NCBI GenBank assembly: GCA_016617855.1
Contig: JAECUM010003656.1
Coordinates: forward strand, 1 to 64,000
Length of the DNA stretch: 64,000 bases
Reading direction: 5' to 3'
Source: Megalonaias nervosa
Taxonomy: Eukaryota > Mollusca > Bivalvia > Unionida > Unionidae
Below are positions 23,166 through 31,655 of the stretch, one piece after another. The first letter of the stretch is position 1, and each line of letters starts with the position of its first letter. The notes beneath the pieces were generated by a model. The model had not been told where the DNA came from. It worked only from the letters and a program-made list of their open reading frames with translations, and ran no database searches. The translations under genes were made by a program, and so were the position numbers.

Positions 23166-23389
23166 GTCTTACTGATGTATTATATAAATTATTGTGTAAA
23201 TTTCTGCTTAAAACAAAAGAATTTAGTAAGATTTGAAGTCTACATTGGAAGTCTATACAGGAAAAAAATATTTAAGGAGATATTTTATCAATCCTGAATA
23301 AATCAATCCCAGAAATAAATGTAGTCCATTAAATTTCAGCTTAGTCCACAGACATCTATAAAGCTTATCATGAATCCTGCCATATAGTA

Positions 23390-23528
23390 TTACATTGACC
23401 CATTCTGCCATATAATATTACATTGACCCATTCTGCCATAATAGTATTACATTGACCCATTCTGCCATATAGTATTACATTGACCCATTCTGCCATATAG
23501 TATTACATTGACCCAATTCTGCCATTAG
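23390..23528. repeat. 28-bp tandem repeat, 5 copies
   Basis: Units TAGTATTACATTGACCCATT plus CTGCCATA, ending about 125 bp upstream of a TRAPPC9 exon. Confidence 0.94.
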
Positions 23529-23654
23529 GCCATAGGTTTTTTTTTACATTCTGATGATAACCAATGTCATTACTGGGAAGATAGTAAAAGGAATTATCTT
23601 TGCAACAGGTGTGAGAATAATGAAATTTAAATTTTAATTATGAAATTTTTTCAG

Positions 23655-23785
23655 GTTTAGATGGCCAATACTCTGACTGTTTGCTCAGCTTCAACTGTAT
23701 ACAAAACTGTGATAATGGCGAAACTGTGAGAAATGTCTGTGATCAAGTGACAGTTATTGGTTCACCTTATTATGCAGTAGAAAAG
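23655..23785 (+). CDS. TRAPPC9: TRAPPC9 exon
   Basis: Acceptor ATTTTTTCAG, donor GTAAAC at 23786. After the split Ser codon it reads LDGQYSDCLLSFNCIQNCDN, then GETVRNVCDQVTVIGSPYYA, then VEK. The L-x-F-x-x-x-Q-(D/N) strand followed by a variable loop and VTVIGS matches the penultimate segment of TRAPPC9 (SLxIQxYQDYxNG...IxG). It ends in phase 0. The following intron, 25.4 kb, holds the nested MITE/Polinton insertion. Confidence 0.87.
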
Positions 23786-23999
23786 GTAAACATTTTCACT
23801 ATAGATATATCTTACTTAGCATACAGTTATGCTTTTATTTAATCAATCAGGCACAATTACAAACTGTAACTATCATGTACAGTCCAAGGATATCTGATAC
23901 TGTCAGGTGTAGACGTTTGGTGTCTAGAACAAAGGTTTTTGATTCTAGGTACAGGATGATCTGTTTTGGATCTAAATTATTTTAACTGCATAGTCTGAT

Positions 24000-24136
24000 A
24001 TAGGTGCAAATTAACTCTGTATTGATTAGTATGTCAGTATGCCCAGTCTAATAGTTGACTGGTTTCCTCTAGTTTAAAGATTCTGTATTAACTAGTATGT
24101 CATTGTGTCCAGTCTAAAACTTGACTGGGTTCATTT
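24000..24136. repeat. Left part of a ~65-bp minisatellite split by MITE A
   Basis: Two units with ATTGATTAGTATGTCAGTAT and GCCCAGTCTAATAGTTGACT, matching the array at 41922-42235. The two parts were one array before insertion of the MITE. The last 5 bp (CATTT, 24132-24136) are the MITE target-site duplication. Confidence 0.88.
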
Positions 24137-24529
24137 GGTAGCGCTCTACATTTGCGTATTTTGAATAGGGTTAGAATTTTAAAGAAAAAGAATTTCCCTG
24201 GGTGTCCTCACTGGTTATACTCGATATTTAAAAAAGACCTTGTATATCTTAGATATTGTTCAAAGAACATTTAATTCCCTTTATTTTGGTGTATGATTGA
24301 TGGGTGTAATATGGGTTATAGAGTATACAGCTTGGCCTTACTCCAGATGTGCACCTTTCAAAAAAGTGCTAGATCCACTTGGTCATTTTCACTTTCCGAG
24401 ACTTCAGAGATAAATTGTAAAAACAAGAGCTGATAACTTTTTTTAACATTTCATATATTTGGTAATTGATCCATTGCACTTTCAGAAGCTGGTATTGTCT
24501 AGTTGGGCAAAATTCATTTTCCCTATTCT
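24137..24529. mobile_element. MITE A, left part (393 bp), interrupted by the Polinton
   Basis: Reverse complement of 57779-58172 over its whole length, for example CTCACTGGTTATACT, TGGTGTATGATTGATGG, and CTGGTATTGTCTAG. It starts GGTAGCGCTC, pairing with the GAGCTCCCC end at 41916, and is flanked by CATTT (24132-24136 and 41917-41921). With the right part (41659-41916) it totals 651 bp; the uninterrupted copy is 652 bp. No coding capacity, so a non-autonomous DNA transposon with short imperfect terminal repeats and 5-bp duplications. Confidence 0.9.
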
Positions 24530-24709
24530 AGCAGCAGAGAGTGTGAACAGACCACTTGCTTGGATTGTTACTTATTAAAACAAAATTATGGTCTCAGTAG
24601 TCAACAATGATATAACCCTCCACCAATTGGGTTACTCCATCATTGACTTTTGTTGTGTGTTTGTTTACTTGCGGACAATCTACGTTTTGGTCGCACACTC
24701 TCTGCTGCT
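24530..24709. repeat. Left terminal inverted repeat of the Polinton
   Basis: 180 bp, about 93-95% identical by eye to the reverse complement of 41482-41658. The repeat itself begins AGCAGCAGAGAGTGTG (24530-24545) and ends with the exact reverse complement CACACTCTCTGCTGCT (24694-24709), so each terminal repeat can fold back on itself. Confidence 0.95.
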
Positions 24710-24719
24710 CTGTTTTTTT

Positions 24720-25388
24720 TTATCCAAATATTTTATCAAGACTTATACAATACCTCGACCGAGGATCATGTAAATTTATTGTGATAAAACTGTGTGGATT
24801 AGACTGCATTGTTGAAAAGAAATTTTTAAATTTAATTATATCCATATCTCCTGAACATCAAGTTTGATGAATGTTTCATAACGTATGTGTATCAACTCCA
24901 TTAAACAAAACTGAAATATTACAGTTATCTCTGATCTCTTTAGGTATCTGTGTATAGCACTGGGTAATATAAATCACATCAGTATTTTTGTGTCTACCTC
25001 TGGAAAATATCCGAGCTGGATTTGATTGTTTGTCCACATCATCATATACTACTAGGTTATTAATAAGTCCATCAAGATCATCTACAGATGGGGCTTCATC
25101 AGCATCAGTGACAAAGTCAACAACACCATCAGTGTTGCTGTCTTCATCCAGCAACCTTGCATTTTCATTAAAATCTTTAAGTACTTCATAATATCTCTGA
25201 TCATCTACGGATGGCACTACTTAATATAACCAATCCCACTTGAGCCATCTCATTATTAGATTAAGCAACAATTGTGTCTTACCAGACCCAGATGGGCCAA
25301 TTATTACCATCCTGATAGAATTTGGTAGCACTGGATGATGCTTGACTGGCTCCTGCTTTCGTGTTGCTGAGAAGTCAATTATATCCAT
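24720..25388 (-). pseudogene. FtsK/HerA-type DNA packaging ATPase (A32-like), broken
   Basis: Start ATG at 25388, reading DIIDFSATRKQEPVKHHP, then the Walker A loop MVIIGPSGSGKTQLL about 30 residues in. A TAA (25221-25223) interrupts. The same frame then continues through a long acidic stretch to NNLVVYDDVDKQ (Walker B), FSRGRHKNTDVIYITQ (arginine-finger/sensor region) and IPKEIRDNCN. Two further in-frame TGAs follow, and the frame runs on through DMDIIKFKNFF and HSFITINL, typical of the C-terminus, to a TAA at 24720, immediately inside the left repeat. With the stops read through it is about 220 codons, the expected size for Polinton/virophage genome-packaging ATPases, which pump DNA into the capsid. 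It is head-to-head with the PLA2 gene. Confidence 0.9.
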
Positions 25389-25906
25389 ATGATAAATAAT
25401 ATGAATTTATATTGCGTTCGATGTAGAGCACCCACCCCCACCACTGGATTAACAACAATAATAACAAAAAATAAAAAGCGTGCACTTACAGGTAAGTGTG
25501 TGAAATGTGGTACAAAAAAATACAAATTTATTTCGTCTCACCTGAAAACAGGCGGTGATACCGCTGCTTTACTGGGAAAATTACCAGGAACTTCATGGGC
25601 TAAATACCCAGGTGAGAAACATCTTCCTGGATATAATTATTGTGTTCCTGGAACACGACTTGACATTCGACTTGACAAACGAGACTAACCAAAACCTGGA
25701 GAGTATCCAATAAATGCGATTGATCAAGCGTGTCATATTCATGATGTTGCGTATAAAAGTAAAGATTTACAACATCGATATATTGCAGATGTGAAGTTGA
25801 TTCATGCATTAAATCTATAAAGAATAAATCTCTCAGAGAAAAACTCACTAGTTTTCTGGTGAAATCTGCGATGAAAGGTAAACTGGTGCTAGGGGCTGGT
25901 AATTAA
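25389..25906 (+). pseudogene. DUF5679-like zinc ribbon fused to a phospholipase-A2-like domain, broken
   Basis: An N-terminal zinc-ribbon-like pair (LYCVRCRAPTP ... TGKCVKCGTKKYKF) resembles DUF5679 proteins of animal DNA viruses. A PLA2-like core follows: a calcium-loop-like YNYCVPGTRLD and the catalytic helix AIDQACHIHDVAYK with the His-Asp pair, as in the parvovirus VP1 unique region, where the enzyme breaches endosomal membrane. The C-terminus is short and basic (KLTSFLVKSAMKGKLVLGAGN region) and ends at 25904-25906. A TAA after KRD splits the two halves of the PLA2 domain, and a frameshift lies near 25815. The likely true start is the Met at 25401; the first ATG (25389) abuts the ATPase ATG. 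The membrane-entry role is an inference from family. Confidence 0.85.
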
Positions 25907-25925
25907 TCAACAGATTATTGTCATA

Positions 25926-26891
25926 ATGGAATTGGTTTATTATAACCCAAGAGGATATTGGAGAGGCAGAGCAGCGATTAGTAAACTTGCAGATGCAGCA
26001 AATATTTCATGTTCTGTTGCTGCAAATTGGTTAGTACGAGAGGCAATATGGCAAATCTATCTACCACCGCCTAAACAAATTCAGTACGCATATTTTGATG
26101 TCAGCACTCCCAATGAAGTTCATCAAGCAGATATTTTGTTTTTACCACATGATACTATTAAAATTGGTAGATGTCAATCACGCATGTACAAATATGCGTT
26201 AACTGTTGTTGATGTTGCAAGTAGATATAAAGAAGCAGAACCATTATCAACAAATACAGCAACTGAAGTTGCATCTGTGTTTGAATGAATTTATCAATGT
26301 TGTGGTCTATGATGGCCACAACTATTACAGGTTGATCCTGGCAAGGAATTTCTTGGTGCATTATCATCTCTGATGAAAGACATTATGTCAAAATCAGACG
26401 AGGACATGCTGCAATGCATTGCGATCAGGCAATCATTGAACGATTTAATGAACACTTGCTGAGAGATTGTTTAGATATCAATATGCAAAGGAAATAGTTC
26501 AGGCAGATATGAGATCTCGTGAATGGGTTGAAAGATTACCAAGTGTGATAGCTGTGTTAAGTAATGAAGTTACTCGTGCAACTGCCATGAAACCCATTAA
26601 TGAAATTACAAAAAACCATATGCCAATACAACGACATGACTTTTCAAAACAACCAGTATTAGGTAATGTGACTAAGATATTTATATGAACCCGGTGAACT
26701 TGAAGGGGGTAAAAAAAGAGCAACTGATCCTATTTGGAGTGTGAACACACATAAAATTTCCAGCAAGGTTAGATCCACAGGTAGACCTGCAAACTACAGA
26801 CTGTTAACTGCTCCTCAGCATGGATTTGCACGCGAACAATTACAAGTAAATTCCTGAAGACACACAATTACCACCGCGTCCACTTCTGTAA
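25926..26891 (+). pseudogene. Retrovirus-type (Polinton) integrase, broken
   Basis: Start 25926 (MELVYYNPRGYWRG). After an N-terminal helical region and WQIYLPPPKQI comes the DDE core: HQADILFLP (first Asp), YALTVVDVASRYKEA, LLQVDPGKEFLGA (second Asp) and, after a frame change, AIIERFNEHLL (catalytic Glu). The tail SREWVERLPSVIAVL is followed in another frame by YLYEPGELEGGKKRATDPIW, the Polinton-type C-terminal domain, and a stop at 26889-26891. Stops: TGA within VFE-TGA-IY (Trp expected) and TGA before WPQLLQ, plus at least three frameshifts. It would integrate element DNA into the host chromosome. It is convergent with the polymerase-helicase-HNH gene, whose end abuts it. Confidence 0.92.
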
Positions 26892-27225
26892 ACTGGCTCC
26901 TCAATGTCGATTGCACTCAAGACAGGTCAACATCACATTTTCGCGCGTGTGACCAAGACTGCTGTTAATTCTATCTACAGTAAACTGACTGGGATTATTA
27001 TTCGAATACTGCCACAGCAGTTACAAACTTGCACAATGATTATTCTGTCATTGTTTCAGTGTCATAATAAATTCAGTATCAATATCAAAATTGCGATTAT
27101 TTTTTTTGTCATATTCTTTATAACCAGATAATTTTTCTTGACAGTTTCGTTGCTGATATCGTCAGCGACTACATCATCATTGTCTTTGATAACCCTCCGC
27201 AGCTGAGATATTCTTCTGACTCAAG
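26868..27225 (-). pseudogene. C-terminal HNH/endonuclease VII-like zinc domain of the polymerase-helicase gene
   Basis: Downstream of helicase motif VI, reading in shifted frames gives LRRVIKDNDDVVADDIS, then GYKEYDKKNNRNFDIDTEF, then FTVDRINSSLGHTRENVMLT ending in CLECNRH, a TGA (26901-26903) and GAS. The pattern C-x2-C (CNCCG in one frame) ... FTVDRI-N...GHTxxNV...CLxCNR is that of HNH/endonuclease VII-type nucleases; the D-R-I-(D/N)...N...H block is the beta-beta-alpha metal finger. It looks like the third module of the long minus-strand replication gene. Frame breaks are frequent, so the exact end (26901, or 26868 if the TGA was a codon) is uncertain. Confidence 0.7.
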
Positions 27226-28295
27226 ACACTGCGAGATAAACTAAATTTGACCACTCGATCCAATCATCAATAATCCAAATATCTGTATCAGAAATAGTTA
27301 ATCCTTGTGACAAATGAATCGTTATAGCGTATCCTAGTGTCCACGGAGTTTTATCCCTGACACTGTCAGGCACTAATGTGCTCTCAACAACATCAACAGG
27401 AACTAAAACAATATCATTTAGTACAACATTTTGTTTCTCATTAATTCCTGGAATTTCAACTTCAATATTCTGTCGTCGCATAGCCATTGGGCGATAACAC
27501 AATGGTACAGGTAGAATTGAAAATCTTTCCTTGTGTAACAGAAATAATTGTTGTTGCAGTGTATCACAAACTATCTTTCTGCTTGCAACTATCAAATCAA
27601 CTGGCCTCCACAAATTCCAAAAATCATTCATAAGAGTTTCTGGAATTATTTCATGCATTATCTCACACTGTATTCTATCTGGCTGCGGTCTGATTAACTT
27701 TTTAAATTCTTTAAGTGGTTCATCAATAGCTCTATGGTCATCAGTTATTTCTTCATAATAATCTACAAACATTTTTAACCATTCATGCGGAGACTGTCCA
27801 ACAAAAGGTGGCGGTTTACCATGATCACCACACATTATCACAGCAGTATTTTTTGTCAGTAACCAGTTAAGAAATATTTTTAATACTTCCCGCGATACCG
27901 TACAAATTTCATCCCAGATAATAATTCCAGGAACGTATTTTTCACCCATTCATTTAGGAGTCCATGCGTCTCCGCACCATCTGAAAAAACTATGATATGT
28001 TTGAGATTTTATTCCACGTTCATTCATTTCTCTGGCGAGTCTGTGTGTAGGTGTTAAAACAATCATATCTGAACAGTTACTCAGGAATAATTCAATTGTA
28101 CATGTTGGTTTACCAGAACCACCACACCCATTGAGATAAACAGTTTTATGTCTGGCCACAGGATCATACACAGATGGTGCAGATGATTTTGATATTTGAT
28201 TATTATTCCTGTAATATATTTCCTCGATTTCAATGTCTGCAGATTCAGAATAGCCAAGTATATTTTCTCGTTTTATTCTCCATTCACCCCTTGAT
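27221..28295 (-). pseudogene. SF1 (Pif1/RecD-like) helicase module of the replication gene
   Basis: From the polymerase end the open frame continues (GEWRIKRENILGYSESA ... DPVARHKTVYLNG) into Walker A GCGGSGKPT, motif Ia-like VLTPTHRLA, and TYHSFFRW. After an in-frame TGA (27956-27958) it reads VPGIIIWDEICTV (Walker B DE), VIMCGDHGKPPPFVG (motif III, GDxxQ/KxPP), DHRA (motif IV region), and AITIHLSQGLTISD plus WIIDDWIEWSNLVYLAVS (motifs V/VI, T-x-H-x-x-Q-G). These are superfamily 1B motifs in the correct order. Walker A reads GKPT, so the Mg-binding Thr/Ser directly after Lys is a Pro, a likely inactivating change. It lies between polymerase and HNH modules with no room for separate promoters, which supports a fusion protein. 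Confidence 0.88.
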
Positions 28296-30342
28296 TGATT
28301 AATTCCAAGAAATGGTTTTAATTAATCCGTGTATTTTTTTATTTATATAAAATGAATCCATGGCGACTCTAACTGCGATCAGAGAAAATCTGTTTATCAT
28401 TGATAGTAAATTTATCAAAACATACGCGAGCATTGAAGATCTTAAATGAGTAAGCTGTGGTGACTCACCATCAGTATTGCTCACAGTTGTACCTAATTTA
28501 GTTCCATCTGACAAATAAGCATTACTTCGACTTATAAATGTACCTTTGTTTGTTGTATCAGCAATTATAAAATCGAGTTCAGTATCGTCCATAATTAATC
28601 TTGTACAATGTCGTTTATGATCATACGAACCATCCTGAGTAAATTTACTAGTTATTTTTCTGCTGAAATCTTTTGCAACTTTATTTTCATAATCAATCGC
28701 GTCAGGATTTTCATCACCTGACTCTGTCAGGGAATATTTCTTTGGTTGTGGTAACCAAATTTGTTTTTGCAGACAATATGTTATTGTCACTTCACTTACA
28801 ACCAACGATATCAATATCGCTACATCAAGCATGTATTGTAATAGTACTATTGGAGCCCAATGTTTTTCTGAGAAATGTCTTCCAAACCAAACATAAACAA
28901 TCAGATGCAGATTATTTACAAACTCGAATGACTCTATACAGGCAAATCCAATTAAATCAAATTCTGGTAAGGGACCATTTATCGCAACCCTTGTCATCTC
29001 ATGTGTTGGATGTCCAAATCTTTAAAGCATTCAGAACACCCTCCATATCCAAGAAAACTTCCAGGGTAACATGCTACCGTATCAACTGATATAATGTCAT
29101 TATAATCGTATTTAGTATTCCACAATCTGCCATGTCCGTATTCGATGCAGCTATGTTGAATATCAACAAGAAATTCCGATCTTGTCGATGACCATGAATT
29201 CTTCTTTTGAGCAGCATGTGAAACAACTGATGGAATGGTGAAACAATTATTTATTAATTGTTCCACCTCTGACTCTGTCAGGATATTGTCAGGAGTATAT
29301 TTTAATGCAATTTTCTTCATTTCTTCATGGAGTGATTCTGCACGATAAATTTCTCCATAGGACGGACAAACTGATCATACACGGATTCTGAACTCTGAAA
29401 TAACCACACGGATACAGGGTCACTGTTACTAATATTTCTGATAAAATCAAAGATATAATCATTATAAAATTTAACAGTTCTATCTCGTGAAAATATTGTT
29501 ACTGCCGATGTCCATGTATGTGCGCTATGATCAATAATAGTTATTGCAGCTCCTCTTGATTTATATTTAGATTCATACAAAATCTCTCCGGTTAGTGTTT
29601 TCACTGTTATTGGAAATTTTAATCTTTTTCCTAACTCAGCAACGTCCTTGATAGACGCTCCAGTATCTTTAACTTTTTCTGCCCACGCATTTATTTTTTT
29701 ATGTCGTAGATCAGTTAAACCTTTTCCATGCATCGCGTTTGTGAAGTGTTCTGTAACTCACTCGGCTACACAATTTATCCTTGACTCTGTCAAGGACAGT
29801 TTCATCGATTTAAGATCATCAGCACTAGGTTTTTTATTTAGCAGATATAACAGATAAACAACTGCAGTCACAGGATACTCTCGTTCATAATATGGTTTGT
29901 CAATACCAGTCAAAGCTCCTGGTTTGGAATTTTTATTTAACGTGACATCATTATTTCCAGTGTGCCCTGACTGTATGCGGACAGGGTCATGTTTGTCACA
30001 GATAATCCAAGTGCCATCTTCTGTCTGCACAGTAAATTTTATTAGGATAAAATATCTTTGATTGCCTTGAAGAATATCAAGGTAGTTAATAATCTTCCTT
30101 CCTCGTTCGTCATTCATTCTAGTATCTACAGCACTCACACTCATGATTCTGAATGTTGACCACTCATGATCCATGCCATCTTTGCGAAATTCCTTCTTGG
30201 CTTCATGGATACGATTAGTTATATCTTTATTTACCAAAGCCAGATCTTGCATCAAAAAGCTAATTTTAGATTCCAGCAGTTTGTCAAGATCAAATCTGGC
30301 TTTAGAGGGTTTAATTACGGATAATCTCCCAAACTCCTCCAT
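28296..30342 (-). pseudogene. DNA polymerase B module (Polinton/adintovirus type), broken
   Basis: The replication gene starts at 30342 (MEEFGRLSVIKPSKARFD). It has an N-terminal region of about 190 residues, an in-frame TGA (29758-29760), then KGLTDLRHKKINAWAEKV and an ITIIDHSAHTW stretch. A frameshift (about 29340) leads to SLHEEMKKIAL, IEYGHGRLWN and motif A ISVDTVACYPGSFLG. A second frameshift (about 29000) leads to RVAINGPLPEFDLIG, FGRHFSEKHWAP, THLRSSMLAYVLINLL (motif B region) and motif C VRVAMDSFYINK. The residue before the catalytic Asp-Ser is Met where Thr is usual. Polintons are thought to use this protein-primed type polymerase to copy linear DNA from their ends. Divergent from the small plus-strand genes across 144 bp of A/T-rich DNA. 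Confidence 0.9.
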
Positions 30343-30486
30343 ATTATAATTAAGGCAAATATATATTTAAATTGAAGTATAAAATATTATATAATGATTC
30401 AGGCAAACAATAAATGCAGGTGGCTCAAAATAGGTTTTTTACTTCCTTGTAATAAATCTTGAGTAAATGAATTCTGTGGTTACCAC
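30343..30486. promoter_or_regulatory. Divergent intergenic region, probable bidirectional promoter
   Basis: 144 bp between the start of the polymerase gene (-) and the first small plus-strand gene. It is A/T-rich with TATATATTTAAATTG and TATAAAATATTATATAATG, plausible TATA-type elements pointing both ways. The call is by position and composition only. Confidence 0.45.
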
Positions 30487-30690
30487 ATGCAGAGTGTTAG
30501 GCACGAGAGTCTAGGACCAAAACCATGTTTACGATGTGTTGTTGGGGTTAGAGAGACTCAGTTGTGTGTACAGTGCGGTGGTAAAAAATACAGGGAATTG
30601 AAACAATATTACGATAAAAAAAATAGCACCGATGGAGTCGAATCTCCCATAAAAACCGCAGAAGATTATCTCGCCAGATTTTCAAAATAA
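30487..30690 (+). CDS. 67-aa zinc-ribbon-like protein (DUF5679-like)
   Basis: Intact small ORF. Four cysteines in two pairs (PCLRCVVG ... QLCVQCGGKKY) resemble the zinc ribbon at the N-terminus of the PLA2-like protein at 25389 (CVRC ... CVKCGTKKY). The C-terminus is basic/acidic with a YLARFSK end. No enzyme motif. It could be a transcription or virion accessory factor; the function is unknown. It is the first gene of the plus-strand run and one of the few without a break. Confidence 0.65.
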   Translation: MQSVRHESLGPKPCLRCVVGVRETQLCVQCGGKKYRELKQYYDKKNSTDGVESPIKTAEDYLARFSK

Positions 30691-30719
30691 TGATTTAGAC
30701 AAATAATATTATTACACAA

Positions 30720-31233
30720 ATGGAACAAAATGAATTTGTAAAGCATCCCATCCTCAAGAATTATGAAGCATCTTGTAATGGTGTAATTAGGAACTGCAGA
30801 TTTAAAAAAAACAGTTGGTACTGTTGATAATTTTGCTGGTTATCTAAGATTTAATGTTGGAAAAGAAAGATATCATTCACATCAATTCATGTACGAATGT
30901 TTTCATGGAGTCATCGAAGATGGACTTGTAATCGATCATATTGATGGGAATCCAAAAAATAATTTTTTATGTAACTTATAAGCTATTACGCAAAGTCAGA
31001 ATTCTGTGTGTGGAAATACTGGGAGGTGTAAGGAATTTGGAAAGTGGGTGGTTAAATCCGTGAATGTGAAAACAGGTGAAGAAATAATATTTCAGTCAAT
31101 GAATACAGCTGGTAAATATTTTGATATTAACTCACGTTCAGTACAATGGGTCACAGATAATATAACCAAATCATTTTCGAAGAAATTCGAACAGCAAATA
31201 ACATTTAGGTATATACAACATGAAGGGAGATAA
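30720..31233 (+). pseudogene. Homing-type HNH endonuclease with NUMOD domains, broken
   Basis: ATG at 30720. The N-terminus (HPILKNYEASCNGVIRNCRF) resembles NUMOD4 (Y-x-x-S-x-x-G-x-(I/V)-x-N). After a frameshift in an A8 run (about 30807-30814) comes the HNH core HSHQFMYECFHGVI and LVIDHIDGNPKNN, with the catalytic His in the D-H-I-D-G-N-x-x-N-N signature. A TAA at 30979-30981 sits where NLQAITQSQN would read, so CAA probably changed to TAA. The C-terminus GEEIIFQSMNTAGKYF and SRSVQWV is a NUMOD1-like DNA-binding helix. Such genes are selfish mobile genes of phages and giant viruses. The stop codon lies in the stem of an inverted repeat (31225-31271). Confidence 0.85.
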
Positions 31234-31271
31234 CTCCGTCAAGCAAACGCTTTCTCCGCCAGAGTTATCCC
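31225..31271 (+). terminator. Inverted repeat across the stop codon of the HNH gene
   Basis: GGGAGATAACTC (31225-31236, containing the TAA) pairs with GAGTTATCCC (31262-31271), a 7-bp perfect core plus a 3-bp extension, with a 25-base loop. Two more plus-strand genes in this element have the same arrangement. A role in mRNA 3'-end formation is an inference by analogy with the palindromic transcript ends of mimivirus. Confidence 0.6.
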
Positions 31272-31391
31272 GATTTAAAATATTTTTTTTTACCAGTGCA
31301 ATGATAGGTGTATACTAGGACAATTCTGATAATCAATCTTACAAGGGGCGGGAAAATAATTAAATAAATATTTATATATAAAAATATCACA

Positions 31392-31655
31392 ATGAAGACT
31401 TTAATACTGACCAGTGATGATCTTAACTCAAAGAAATTTCAGATAAGTGATGTTCCAGCACTGTACCGTAAACTTACAACACGAAGAACAAAGGATGGTT
31501 CAAAGCATATAAAAATCATTGATAAATTTTATCATGGGTTTTCACAGAAAATACAATCTATCAAATCCCCTTCCCGAGATGAGTTAACTCAAAGACGATT
31601 ACATGATAAATTTGCCAGACTGCAGAATACAAAAAAATTATTACAATGGAGATAA
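31392..31655 (+). CDS. 87-aa basic protein of unknown function
   Basis: Intact ORF: MKTLILTSDDLNSKKFQIS ... HGFSQKIQSIKSPSRDELTQ ... LLQWR. Rich in Lys/Arg with helical propensity. No recognised family or catalytic motif; it is short enough to be a DNA- or capsid-binding accessory. It is preceded by an A/T-rich TATATATAAAAATATCA stretch just upstream of the ATG, a plausible promoter. The TAA lies inside the stem of a perfect 9-bp inverted repeat. Confidence 0.6.
   Translation: MKTLILTSDDLNSKKFQISDVPALYRKLTTRRTKDGSKHIKIIDKFYHGFSQKIQSIKSPSRDELTQRRLHDKFARLQNTKKLLQWR

Noticed and set aside
24876..25217. A separate 113-codon gene for the ATPase C-terminal half
   Set aside because: It is in the same frame as the Walker A part upstream and separated only by a TAA; it is one broken ATPase gene.
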